DNA of 64,000 nucleotides from M3007 sp033764075 (GTDB lineage Bacteria; Bacteroidota; Bacteroidia; Chitinophagales; Saprospiraceae), in NCBI GenBank assembly GCA_033764075.1, contig JANRJH010000007.1, positions 92,304-156,303 on the forward strand. The letters are read 5' to 3'. This document shows, in pieces, positions 23,901 through 31,056 of the stretch. Made by a program: the position numbers and the translations under genes. The notes beneath the pieces are model-generated. The model was not told where the DNA came from. It searched no databases and saw only the letters and a program-made list of their open reading frames with translations. Numbering within the stretch: position 1 is the stretch's first letter; each line of letters begins with the position of its first letter.

Positions 23901-26751
23901 TTAATTGATAATTTCCACCAGGGCACAAGGTAGCCGTGGGATCAATACTTATGGAATTCACCGTTGGCGTGAAACCATAGGAAACAACCACGGAGGCTGA
24001 TGTTGAACAACCATTTAAACCTGTTCCGGTAACATAATAAGCAACCGTTCCCTGAGGATCGGCATAAACCGTACTGTTTGTCGTAGAGGAAAGCTGATAA
24101 TTGGGCGCCCATGAATAGGTGTCGGCGCCTGTTGCGCTTAATTCCACTGGTGAACTACCAGAACAAAAGATGGCCGTAGTTGGCGTAACCGCCAAATTGG
24201 GTAAAGGTTTTACTTCCAGGTACTTTTCCGGTGTTACAGATGATAGTCCACTCGATGAACAAGTAACATGCACAATGTAATATTGATCGGTCGTTAACGG
24301 TCCTGTCGTTTGTTCAAAGTCCGTTCCGAGGTTTGTATATGGCCCTCCGGAAGTGTTTGAAACCGCCCATTGATACGAAAACCCTGCCTGAGCAAATGGA
24401 CCTGTAAGGGTTAAGGTTGTTCCCGGACCTTCGCAGACAGCATTAACACCGGTAATGCTGAAGCCTGAGGGCGTTCCCGAGCATGGTATGATGCTGAAAG
24501 CTCCCGGGTCATCAAACGGCGCTGAATTGCAATCCAAATTCTCTATAAGGTAGGCTGGAGGGTTGGGTTCACCGATGCCGTTCAACGCAAGGTTGGTGGC
24601 ATGTAAATCAGTAATAGCATTTATAAAGCCTGGATTAACACTTAGGGAAGATCCATCCTGACTGAAGGCAGTTTGCCAGTCATTCAGTGTAGCATATTCG
24701 GTTGTACCCCCTAGTCCGATGAAGCCGGTAACACCCTGATCGTACAGAATAAAATGATTATTGTGATTGAGGAAAGTGCCCGTATTTCCAAAAGAAGTGG
24801 CAGAGGGTGAAGCGTAGATATAATGTCTTGCGCTAGTGGTTTGTGCTGGAGTGATATTGGCAAAAATATTATTGACTACACGATAGACAGGACCGGTTGT
24901 GGTCGCCACCTCCAGGCAAACACTGCTGAATGATAGCGCGGTGCCACCATCAAGACATATCGTATTGTTATATATTTCATAAGACTGTGAGGCTGAACCG
25001 CCTACGCCATTGATAAAAATACCTTTGAATATTCTTTGATGTGTAGGTCCCTGCTCAAATCCTGAAGTGAGTTCTGAAATCGTGTTAAAGAAAATGCGCA
25101 GTGTATGTGTTCCGGATGCAGGATGGGAAGCCTTGATGCCGTTTACGCCGGATACGGTGCAACATCCGTTATTTCTGATCTTACTGATCACATTATTATT
25201 GATATTACACGTACCATAGAAATTATCAATAATGATCCCATTCGCATGTCCCTGAGTGCTATATGCATAGACTTCTCTGGTGGTCACATTGGTGATCCTG
25301 GTATTGGAAATCGTAAAATCGCGTTGATTCACGAATCGGATGCCGTATGCTTCATCTGTCCCCATTCCTATGTCATTCGGCACATCGGGATTACCGATGA
25401 TATTAAAAGCACCACATTGAGACGTTGTTATAACGTTATTTTCATCCGGAAAAGAGGAACTTCCAGCTAGTTCAATACCTCTGTAAACATCTTCAATAAA
25501 TACGTTCCGTATAATGTTATTGGAATTGCTACCCGAAAAAGAACTGGCAGAAAAGGGAGCTAAAAAATAGATACCTGTTGAAGTAGCATCGCCGTGGCAG
25601 AACGTCAGTATGCTGTAGCAGTTACTTTGTCTTTGCAGGTTAATCCGGCAATTCTCGATGATGTTGTTTTGTGCGCCGGTAACCCCAATTCCTGTTCTAA
25701 AAGCATTTCTCAACCAGTAGCCATATTCCATCTTGGTTACATTCGTATTGTTGTTGGGATCGTCCTCCAAATCAATGCCGTTGAACCTAAAATAATCCCC
25801 GCCATCAATACAAATTATAGCGTCTGCGGTGGGTGTGTTATACACTCCACTTCCGCTGGTAGCTAATATCTTTGGGTTGGCTCCCGAACCAAAGCGTTGA
25901 AATGTGATCGTATTTACCGAGGTCCCCGTTGCCGTAATGATCGGAGGCAATTCGTTAAATACCTGTCCTGCTATTACATTAAATACAATAGAATGTGCAA
26001 CACAATTATTATTCAGCCAGTTGATGGCATCTGTGAAGCTATTAAAGTTGGTTCCGATGGTTGGCTGTGTGTTATCAATGGTGTAAGTACCTGAAGTGTT
26101 AGGTGCAGATGAAACGAGGGAAATATTATCAATGGCAGTCGGAGGATTGGTTCCTGAACTAATATCATTTTTCCAGGTGAAGATCAATCTCCATGTTTGT
26201 GGTGCCGAACAGTTACCAATGGCACTTAAAGGAATCGTTACATTGGCCGTCTGGACATTGGTTTGGTTGTAGAAACTTCCAATAAGGGTAGTGCCCGGCA
26301 GTGGGCTGAGTCCTAATGACGAAGTACTGGCAGTGGGCACATAGCTGGTAGGAGCCAAAGACACCATTAGGGCGTCACTAAAATAAGGTTCTCCGTTGCC
26401 TATCCAATTAAACGATAATGTGACCTGCGTTTCAAAAGCAGGAAAGGTGATATCTCTGTAAAAATGAACAACACTTGCCGCATTATTTGTGTAACTGTGC
26501 GATACGCCGCCATCATTGGATATGTATGCGGATCTGTTGTTGAAGCCCGACGGGACCGTTCCGGTTACCCATTGGTTTCCACCGGCATTATTGGCAACGG
26601 TCCAGCCGTTATCTGCGAAGGTTGATCCGTTTTCAAACCCACCATCACCGGATGGGTTGATCAATACGGTTTGAGCAACAGTCGTTTTCAGGCTAAAAGC
26701 AAATAGGGTTGAAAAAATTAACAGCCTGAGGAGCACTTGATTTTTTTTCAT
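20926..26751 (-). CDS. Giant multidomain T9SS surface protein with dockerin-like and cohesin-like modules
   Basis: 1941 residues, starting at ATG 26751 (MKKNQVLLRLLIFSTLFAF, a signal peptide). Order, with rough positions: an adhesive jelly-roll region (30-215); a parallel beta-helix region with many N-rich turns (240-750); Ig-like/PKD segments (755-950); a nidogen-like FEEL...GLSSNGVLCLG region (970-1190); a SprB-type repeat (TDATCAGNDGSVDVTI, 1240-1310); two MopE-type putative metal-binding repeats (DTDGDGVGAG, DADGDGYTVG, CNDNDAAINPGAIEICD, 1320-1430); a carboxypeptidase-like fold; dockerin-like DVNKSNSISTLDAALI (1585-1650); a cohesin-like domain (1700-1840); and a type A T9SS sorting domain. 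GC content changes sharply inside the gene near 22.4 kb. Confidence 0.88.
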   Translation of the reverse strand: MKKNQVLLRLLIFSTLFAFSLKTTVAQTVLINPSGDGGFENGSTFADNGWTVANNAGGNQWVTGTVPSGFNNRSAYISNDGGVSHSYTNNAASVVHFYRDITFPAFETQVTLSFNWIGNGEPYFSDALMVSLAPTSYVPTASTSSLGLSPLPGTTLIGSFYNQTNVQTANVTIPLSAIGNCSAPQTWRLIFTWKNDISSGTNPPTAIDNISLVSSAPNTSGTYTIDNTQPTIGTNFNSFTDAINWLNNNCVAHSIVFNVIAGQVFNELPPIITATGTSVNTITFQRFGSGANPKILATSGSGVYNTPTADAIICIDGGDYFRFNGIDLEDDPNNNTNVTKMEYGYWLRNAFRTGIGVTGAQNNIIENCRINLQRQSNCYSILTFCHGDATSTGIYFLAPFSASSFSGSNSNNIIRNVFIEDVYRGIELAGSSSFPDENNVITTSQCGAFNIIGNPDVPNDIGMGTDEAYGIRFVNQRDFTISNTRITNVTTREVYAYSTQGHANGIIIDNFYGTCNINNNVISKIRNNGCCTVSGVNGIKASHPASGTHTLRIFFNTISELTSGFEQGPTHQRIFKGIFINGVGGSASQSYEIYNNTICLDGGTALSFSSVCLEVATTTGPVYRVVNNIFANITPAQTTSARHYIYASPSATSFGNTGTFLNHNNHFILYDQGVTGFIGLGGTTEYATLNDWQTAFSQDGSSLSVNPGFINAITDLHATNLALNGIGEPNPPAYLIENLDCNSAPFDDPGAFSIIPCSGTPSGFSITGVNAVCEGPGTTLTLTGPFAQAGFSYQWAVSNTSGGPYTNLGTDFEQTTGPLTTDQYYIVHVTCSSSGLSSVTPEKYLEVKPLPNLAVTPTTAIFCSGSSPVELSATGADTYSWAPNYQLSSTTNSTVYADPQGTVAYYVTGTGLNGCSTSASVVVSYGFTPTVNSISIDPTATLCPGGNYQLNVTGQENTPDLVRYYTFEELTSSYNELTGATVSTIAGDDDRQTNIPLPFSFHYGGMSYTEIGLSSNGVLCLGSNVNFDPFGENNIPSIHVFNGNLIAPLWDDLYAPAGSVSYKTVGAAPNRIFIAEWKGVLWSGNGNPSAPPVNFQVWLYETTNVVEMRYGNMQNGLNPLVSIGLTGSDPTNDWISMSPGNPAVANSVYPNNIISSADYLFAGLVYRFTPPGNTINRYSWAPAGNLTDPFISNPVAENLTASTTFTGTVISAQGCPASANVTANMHPSINATIGATDATCAGNDGSVDVTIAGPGVPVSYQWGTGQNTQDISGLNPGIYAVLITDLNDCAILLKDTVYGSGDFSFYTDTDGDGVGAGSLISGICADDAYSPPVGYALTNTDCAPSDNTKWQLLSGYTDADGDGYTVGALAQICSGASLPVGYTASSLGSDCNDNDAAINPGAIEICDSLDNNCNGQIDENASGEIQYVMVTPVQPVCAAPTQGGLIIDLTGGLDGNTTGLEYAIVGGSVFSGSPNFADVTADPFNIISGFGTTGNPDGDTYTVRVRLKCNTGIFSDQTYTITQASCGATSFSGNIVWERNGVTGVGNANVSLTGPATGNDLTDVNGDFLIQIPATSGNFTLKPTKNTNKLNGVTVADAAAIQQHVTNIAPLPGPYLRIAADVNKSNSISTLDAALISQALLGNSAALNQITSWRFVPSAYTFPNPSIPWGFPEQITLNNVSGNVTGQDFLGIKLGDVTAAWANPANFGQGGPLVLRLNDQTLEAGAELEVQLRADQLDGLAAFQFALWFDPAQLQLSAATPDDAFPLTEGHIGLYRVAEGEIRIVWAQAEDLPLHENTPLFRLRFKALQNGARLSEVLRLYPEALPGYCYNSALAESGVRLEFDGVITNTDHAEVRALQLATQPNPATEQVWVRFNLEQATEATLSILDPGGRLLYEQPFAAAAGENRLPVQVGQLPGGLYLVQLRAGARWGMEKLVVLER

Positions 26752-26811
26752 GTCCTTCCTTTTCGATAAACTATGTTCACAGGGATTGATGGATTGGTAT
26801 TCCATTTAAAA

Positions 26812-26973
26812 TCAGTTCTCTGCATTTTGGATGGAATAACTCTCGCGTTTTATTTTTTCGATTTTGTAATCAAAAAAACACCAAACGGTAATGCCTGCCA
26901 AAAGGCCGATCACTATCAAAGCAACCCACCAAAAATGTTGCGTAACAGGTTGAGGTGTCTTTTGAACTTTCAT
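26812..26973 (-). CDS. Small single-span membrane protein (53 aa)
   Basis: A 53-residue frame from ATG 26973 to TGA at 26812. It has a polar N-terminus (MKVQKTPQPVTQHF), one strong transmembrane helix (WWVALIVIGLLAGITVWCFF) and a basic C-terminal tail (YKIEKIKRES), so it is probably an inner-membrane protein with the tail inside. It ends 60 bp before the giant T9SS protein starts, same strand, suggesting cotranscription. I do not recognise a family. The clear hydrophobic segment and charge pattern make chance unlikely. Confidence 0.55.
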   Translation of the reverse strand: MKVQKTPQPVTQHFWWVALIVIGLLAGITVWCFFDYKIEKIKRESYSIQNAEN

Positions 26974-27167
26974 GATACAAGGTTACACCGTGCACCAAAC
27001 CTGATCGAAACTTTGGGCGTCACAAAAACATCACAATTGCCAATATCCTGATGATCACAGCCCTAATAGCGAGGTTCTTAAGGCTGTGAAGACCTGGATA
27101 ACCTTTACACCAAAATAGATATCCCCTGAACCTAACTACGGAACAGCCCGTCTTAAAGTCTTTAGGA

Positions 27168-29039
27168 CTAAAGACCCTCAATCACCTTATCCAGGCTTTC
27201 ACCATCCGGAAGGGCAATTTTTTTACGCAAACGATAGCCGATGGTTCTTACCGCATGCGCAGAGATACCGAGGGTGGAAGCCATTTCTTTATTGTCCAGC
27301 TTAAGTTTGGAGAGAGCAACGAACCGGGTCTCAGCCGGACTGAGGCCCGGAAGTTTTTCTTTCAATCTTGTAAAAAATCCTGGGTGCGCCCTTTCAAAAA
27401 GTAATTTAAAATCTCTCCATTGCTCCTCTGTTAGAATGGTATTGAATTGCAATTTTTGGATGACATCTGAATAGTCATTGTCTTGGTTTGCCTGTTCTAA
27501 TAGTTCTATCTGCTTGTTTTTCTCGATAATTAAATTGGCAAACTCTTGTAGTTTTAAAACAGCTATGGCATGTTCCTGGGCAGCTTTCTGTTTTTCCAGT
27601 TCAACTGCCTGCTGAAGCTGGTATTGCTTAAAGACCATATCTTTTTCCTTCATCTCAAATACTAAACGCTGGCGTGCTATAAACATATAGGCGAAGCCCG
27701 TTACAAGCAAAATGATAACCAATGCTATTATTCTGAAAATTTTCTGGTTGTACAGTGCCACCTGCAATGCTTCATCGCTGGATTTTCTTCTCTCGGTTTC
27801 CAGGTTCAGTTGGGCTTGAATTTGAACATTTTTACCCGTGTGCGCTGCAATACTGTCTGCCCATTGGTAGGCCGAGTCTTTGTGAATGAGCGCCATTCTG
27901 TAATTGTTACCTACCAGGTAGTAATCTGATAACAGTTTGTGCAGATCATATCTGTTTATAAACTGTCCTGCCGTATGAGTAGTGCTTACTGCTAATGGTA
28001 AAGTTCTTTCAAGCTCCTGTATATTATGCTGTTGCAGGTAAATGTCGGCCAGGCTGATGGCAAAACCACAGGTATTATCCAATACCTGGTACTTATAAGT
28101 TTGATCAATCGCATACTTATATAATGAAATAGCCGTTTCCCAATCGCCTTTATGTTTATAGACATGGGCAATGTTGCCCTCGATAATACCACCCCATCCA
28201 GGATGCAACTCGTTGCGATAATGGAGTAAAGCGCTTTTACTGTGGTTAAAATACACCTGGGCGGTATCGTCTTGCATGGTCTTCAGATAAGCCATACCCA
28301 GCATATTATAGTTGTAAACCCTGTAAGTATTGCTCATTTCAAATTGCAAAGCCATTTTTCCATACTCGATTGCCTTGTCAAAGTCTGCATAATCATAAAA
28401 TACTTTGGCAACAACAGTAATAAAGTCTCCCTGATGGGGTATATAATCAGGAGGTATTTTTTTAATTTCATCCATTGATTTAATGAGATAATAAAGAGAA
28501 AGCACATCTTTATTGAATAAATTCTTTAAGAAGTATCCATATTGACTCATAATCGAAGGCTTTGCCTCCTCGAAATGAATATGCTCAGATTCACGCATTA
28601 ACTCTCGGTATGCGTATGTTATTTCGCTTTCTGCAGGGTTATAAAATTTAGGGGTATATGCAAACCTAATCATTTTAGCCAATAACATTGCCTTGGGATC
28701 ACGGTGCTTTTCCGCCGCAGATTCCAGTGTTTTTATCCGAAATTCCAGTTCATCTTTTTTATCTAGCCGCCTATATGAATTGTTAAATACGGTGTCAATG
28801 AGGTGCCATCTTTCAGGATAGTCGTATTTAAAGACAAAATCGTATATAGGCGGATAAATTTTAGGTAACACAGTATCGGTTACTGGTAATGGCGGGATTT
28901 CACCATTTTCAGCGGGCCTGTTAACACAACTTACTGCCCATGATAAAAAATAAAAAACAATAAGAAATAAAATACGACAATAGGGAAGTAATTTTGCAGG
29001 AGAGACAAAATCTGTTGTTGCTATATCATTGCTTCTCAT
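27168..29039 (-). CDS. TPR-containing membrane regulator with LuxR-type HTH
   Basis: 623 residues from ATG 29039. An N-terminal hydrophobic segment with a possible lipobox (FLSWAVSC) is followed by about 350 residues of TPR-like helices (FDKAIEYGKMALQFE, WETAISLYKYAIDQTYKY), a transmembrane helix (IALVIILLVTGFAYMFI, about residue 450), a coiled coil rich in Q, E and K, and a C-terminal LuxR/GerE-type helix-turn-helix (LSPAETRFVALSKLKLDNKE, GISAHAVRTIGYRLRKKI). Such TPR-LuxR proteins are common Bacteroidota one-component regulators. AT-rich DNA. It lies upstream of, and may regulate, the giant surface protein; that link is by position only. Confidence 0.85.
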   Translation of the reverse strand: MRSNDIATTDFVSPAKLLPYCRILFLIVFYFLSWAVSCVNRPAENGEIPPLPVTDTVLPKIYPPIYDFVFKYDYPERWHLIDTVFNNSYRRLDKKDELEFRIKTLESAAEKHRDPKAMLLAKMIRFAYTPKFYNPAESEITYAYRELMRESEHIHFEEAKPSIMSQYGYFLKNLFNKDVLSLYYLIKSMDEIKKIPPDYIPHQGDFITVVAKVFYDYADFDKAIEYGKMALQFEMSNTYRVYNYNMLGMAYLKTMQDDTAQVYFNHSKSALLHYRNELHPGWGGIIEGNIAHVYKHKGDWETAISLYKYAIDQTYKYQVLDNTCGFAISLADIYLQQHNIQELERTLPLAVSTTHTAGQFINRYDLHKLLSDYYLVGNNYRMALIHKDSAYQWADSIAAHTGKNVQIQAQLNLETERRKSSDEALQVALYNQKIFRIIALVIILLVTGFAYMFIARQRLVFEMKEKDMVFKQYQLQQAVELEKQKAAQEHAIAVLKLQEFANLIIEKNKQIELLEQANQDNDYSDVIQKLQFNTILTEEQWRDFKLLFERAHPGFFTRLKEKLPGLSPAETRFVALSKLKLDNKEMASTLGISAHAVRTIGYRLRKKIALPDGESLDKVIEGL

Positions 29040-29059
29040 TTTGTTGGACAATATTAAAA

Positions 29060-29356
29060 TCAATAAAAAAAACTGACCCGCCCTAAAAAAAAATTACAAA
29101 TACATGGGTAATTGTAATTATGTATTTTTCTTTCTTGCCTCTTTTTTCTTTTTGTTAGTGACTGGTAGTACTTTTCTCGTAGCTCCTTGCTCAAGCGCTT
29201 GGTGACTTCACCTGCAACCTCAGTTTTTCGAATGTTCGCGTCTTGTTTCTCTTCATCGGCCAAGAATGCTTCATAGCCTGAATCTTCCAGGTATTGAACA
29301 ACCTTTGAAAAGCTCTCCAGGATATGATCTAGGTAAATGCGGTCGTCTTTTTCCAT
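29060..29356 (-). pseudogene. Truncated HepT/DUF86-type HEPN toxin gene
   Basis: Starts ATG 29356 with MEKDDRIYLDHILESFSKV and continues through EEKQDANIRKTEVAGEVTKRLS and ELREKYY, which fits the first two-thirds of HepT (DUF86). After that it diverges (SLTKRKKRQERKIHNYNYP) and never reaches the conserved R-x4-H-x-Y active site, so the toxin is probably dead. It overlaps the end of the partner nucleotidyltransferase gene, in the family's usual arrangement. Confidence 0.7.
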
Positions 29357-29636
29357 TTGTAGATCGTAATGAGGTCTTTTTAATGTACTCCTTGAGACGG
29401 GGGGGCTTTAGACTATTCTCCGTGACTAAATCAATAGGAATGCCGAGTTTACCACTCAACTCCTGCTCAATCTGAACGAGTTTGAGAAGGCTTACCCGGA
29501 CTTTAAATTTGATGAGGATGTCCCAATCACAGCCCTTCTCATTCTCCCCTCTTGCAAAGGAGCCAAATACACCAATCCTGACTGCTTGGTAGGGAAGAAG
29601 ATATTGGAACAGCTTGGCTTGAAGTTCTTTATCCAT
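29271..29636 (-). pseudogene. MntA-like nucleotidyltransferase with a 3' frameshift
   Basis: From ATG 29636 the frame encodes a MNT domain with GSFARGENEKGCDWDILIKF, the active-site motif and metal-binding aspartates. After LKEYIKK the reading becomes non-family (TSLRSTNGKRRPH). Shifting by one base at the A-run near 29377 restores the expected ending DLITIYKWKK and an early stop overlapping the HepT start. So the gene was an MntA antitoxin of ordinary length (about 100 residues) and now carries a one-base change near its end. The N-terminal catalytic part may still be functional. Confidence 0.65.
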
Positions 29637-29975
29637 GGCTTTCAGACATTCGCTTAACTAAGATAACGATTTTTCGCCAGTTTTCGTTTCAATCGTTCCT
29701 AATGTTGTCGAGAACTACCGCATAAACGTAACTAACGTCGAAGTAAACCCCGCATTGCGTCTTTTACTGCGGCGTTAGTTGCGCTTATGCCCGCTATGTC
29801 TGTCACGGTTTTTATCATTACCCGTTTCATTTTAGAAAACGCTTCGCACTTCATAAGTGGGCAAGGGGTGCACTTGCGAACTTGCTTTCGGCATGATGCA
29901 AATATCCAGGCCTTGGAGCATACAGTCAAATTTTAATGGAGAAATTATGTGTAAAAAATCAGCTAAATTTCCAAA
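29637..29975. other. Gene-free stretch with an attC-like inverted repeat
   Basis: No supported gene. The only clear structure is the inverted repeat at 29720-29790. The stretch lies between the decayed mntA-hepT pair and the integrase fragment, inside the AT-rich accessory block. Confidence 0.5.
29720..29790. repeat. Imperfect 28-bp inverted repeat, attC-like fold
   Basis: Left arm 29720-29747 and right arm 29763-29790 match at 24 of 28 positions and enclose a 15-base loop. Both arms contain an AACTAAC/GTTAGTT core near GCATAA/TTATGC ends. The fold resembles integron attC sites in shape, but the 7-base boxes do not match the attC consensus exactly and no integron integrase is present. Confidence 0.6.
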
Positions 29976-30149
29976 TCACCTATCGGGCTTTTTATCTTGT
30001 CCCACCCCTTGTGCGTGCTCCCGACTGCATCGGGACAGGTTATGCGTGTAAATCTCCGTAGTCTTACTGCTTTCATGCCCAAAGTGTTCTTGAATGTATC
30101 GTAAATCGCCCCTCTTTTCCAATAAATGTGTGTCTGCTTTTGTGAGCAG
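29976..30149 (-). pseudogene. C-terminal fragment of a tyrosine recombinase
   Basis: The minus strand reads LLTKADTHLLEKRGDLRYIQ, then EHFGHESSKTTEIYTHN, which is the end of the XerC/D-type catalytic domain: the H of the HLLE segment, the GH pair, and the tyrosine nucleophile in EIYTH. The rest of the protein (N-terminal domain and first catalytic arginine) is missing; upstream sequence is a hairpin repeat instead. It is a remnant of an integrase that may have brought in the adjacent toxin-antitoxin genes. Confidence 0.75.
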
Positions 30150-30155
30150 GTCCAA

Positions 30156-30212
30156 GGGCGCCCGGTTTAACCAGAAAAACCAAGCGCCCTTGTATTCCGC
30201 ATTCCGCATTAT
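30156..30212 (-). repeat. Interspersed element copy 2, with hairpin
   Basis: On the minus strand: AATGCGGAATGCGGAAT, then AAGGGCGCTTGGTTTTTC, matching the order at 20456-20505. It also forms a hairpin with CAAGGGCGCCCGGTTT on the other side (14 of 16 pairs). It abuts the stop codon at 30209. Confidence 0.6.
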
Positions 30213-30937
30213 TCGACATATTCCACCTTACGCAACAGCCGCAGCCCCAGCGACAGCTCCAGCGCCACATTGCGCACCCGCCTCGCCGGCAGGGTGGTGA
30301 TGGTGCCCGGGTTGTTGGGGTCGATCACGTTGGGAATGGGGGGCGAGTCGTACTGGTAGGTGACGTCAGGGTGCACCCAAAAGGTGAGTTGCGCGCCCAC
30401 CAGCTCGGAAAACATCCATTCCGTGCCACCGCCGATGGACAGCCCGAAGATCCACTTCCGGACGAATGCGTCCTGCGGGTAGTAGTTCGCCGCAAAAGGG
30501 TTGTTGTCGGCCAGCTCGTCGAGGTTGGTGCTGAGCGTATAATCACCCCGGATGCCGCCGGCGTAAAAGAAGCGGGCGTTTTCACCCGCCGGGAACTTTT
30601 GCTTGGCGCCCAGGATCAGCGACAGGTTCCGGAAAATAAACTCCTCCTCCGTCACCACATTGGGGCCGTTGGGCACAAAGTAGCGAAAGCGGATGGCGCT
30701 GCCCTTGGGGTGGTACCCGAACTGGGCCAGCAGCGCGGCGCGGTTCTCCTCGTTGTCGACCGATTCGGCAGCCACGGCAAAGTGCCACTTCAGCAGCATC
30801 TCCCGCTCGTAAGCGTTGTCCCATTGCTGGTTGCTGAACGTGGGCCCCCCGGTGAACACAAATGCGGTGGACTGACCCGGAAGAAATGCCCCGGGGGAAA
30901 ACAAAATCAGGAAAAAAACGTATAGGAATATGCGCAT
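30209..30937 (-). CDS. Outer-membrane beta-barrel-like protein
   Basis: A 242-residue exported protein starting at ATG 30937 with signal peptide MRIFLYVFFLILFSPGAFLPG. The mature part alternates polar and aromatic/hydrophobic residues and contains glycine-rich strand pairs (ARFFYAGGIRGDYTL, KWIFGLSIGGGTEWMFSELV, NVALELSLGLRLL), typical of small outer-membrane beta-barrels (PorT or OmpW-like size range). No specific family recognised. It is divergently arranged from the M3 peptidase gene with about 120 bp between the starts. Confidence 0.75.
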   Translation of the reverse strand: MRIFLYVFFLILFSPGAFLPGQSTAFVFTGGPTFSNQQWDNAYEREMLLKWHFAVAAESVDNEENRAALLAQFGYHPKGSAIRFRYFVPNGPNVVTEEEFIFRNLSLILGAKQKFPAGENARFFYAGGIRGDYTLSTNLDELADNNPFAANYYPQDAFVRKWIFGLSIGGGTEWMFSELVGAQLTFWVHPDVTYQYDSPPIPNVIDPNNPGTITTLPARRVRNVALELSLGLRLLRKVEYVE

Positions 30938-31019
30938 GGCTGGAACATTTAGGTGCGGCAAAGATGCAAAAAAGCCCGCCGGATGCACAACCCTGCGCTG
31001 TTAATCGCACAAAACAGGC

Positions 31020-31027
31020 TACCTTTG
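31020..31027 (+). promoter_or_regulatory. -7 element upstream of M3 peptidase
   Basis: TACCTTTG, an exact TAnnTTTG match, 29 bases before the ATG at 31057. The -33 element is weak. Confidence 0.55.
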
Positions 31028-31056
31028 CAGCCCTGTTTCGAAACACAAAGCCGACT

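Noticed and set aside
26773..27051. A 92-codon plus-strand frame upstream of the giant gene
   Set aside because: It is opposite the 53-residue membrane protein frame, which has a clearer protein character and fits the operon direction.
29720..29790. Calling a true integron attC site
   Set aside because: Seven-base boxes deviate from the consensus and there is no integron integrase; kept only as an attC-like fold.
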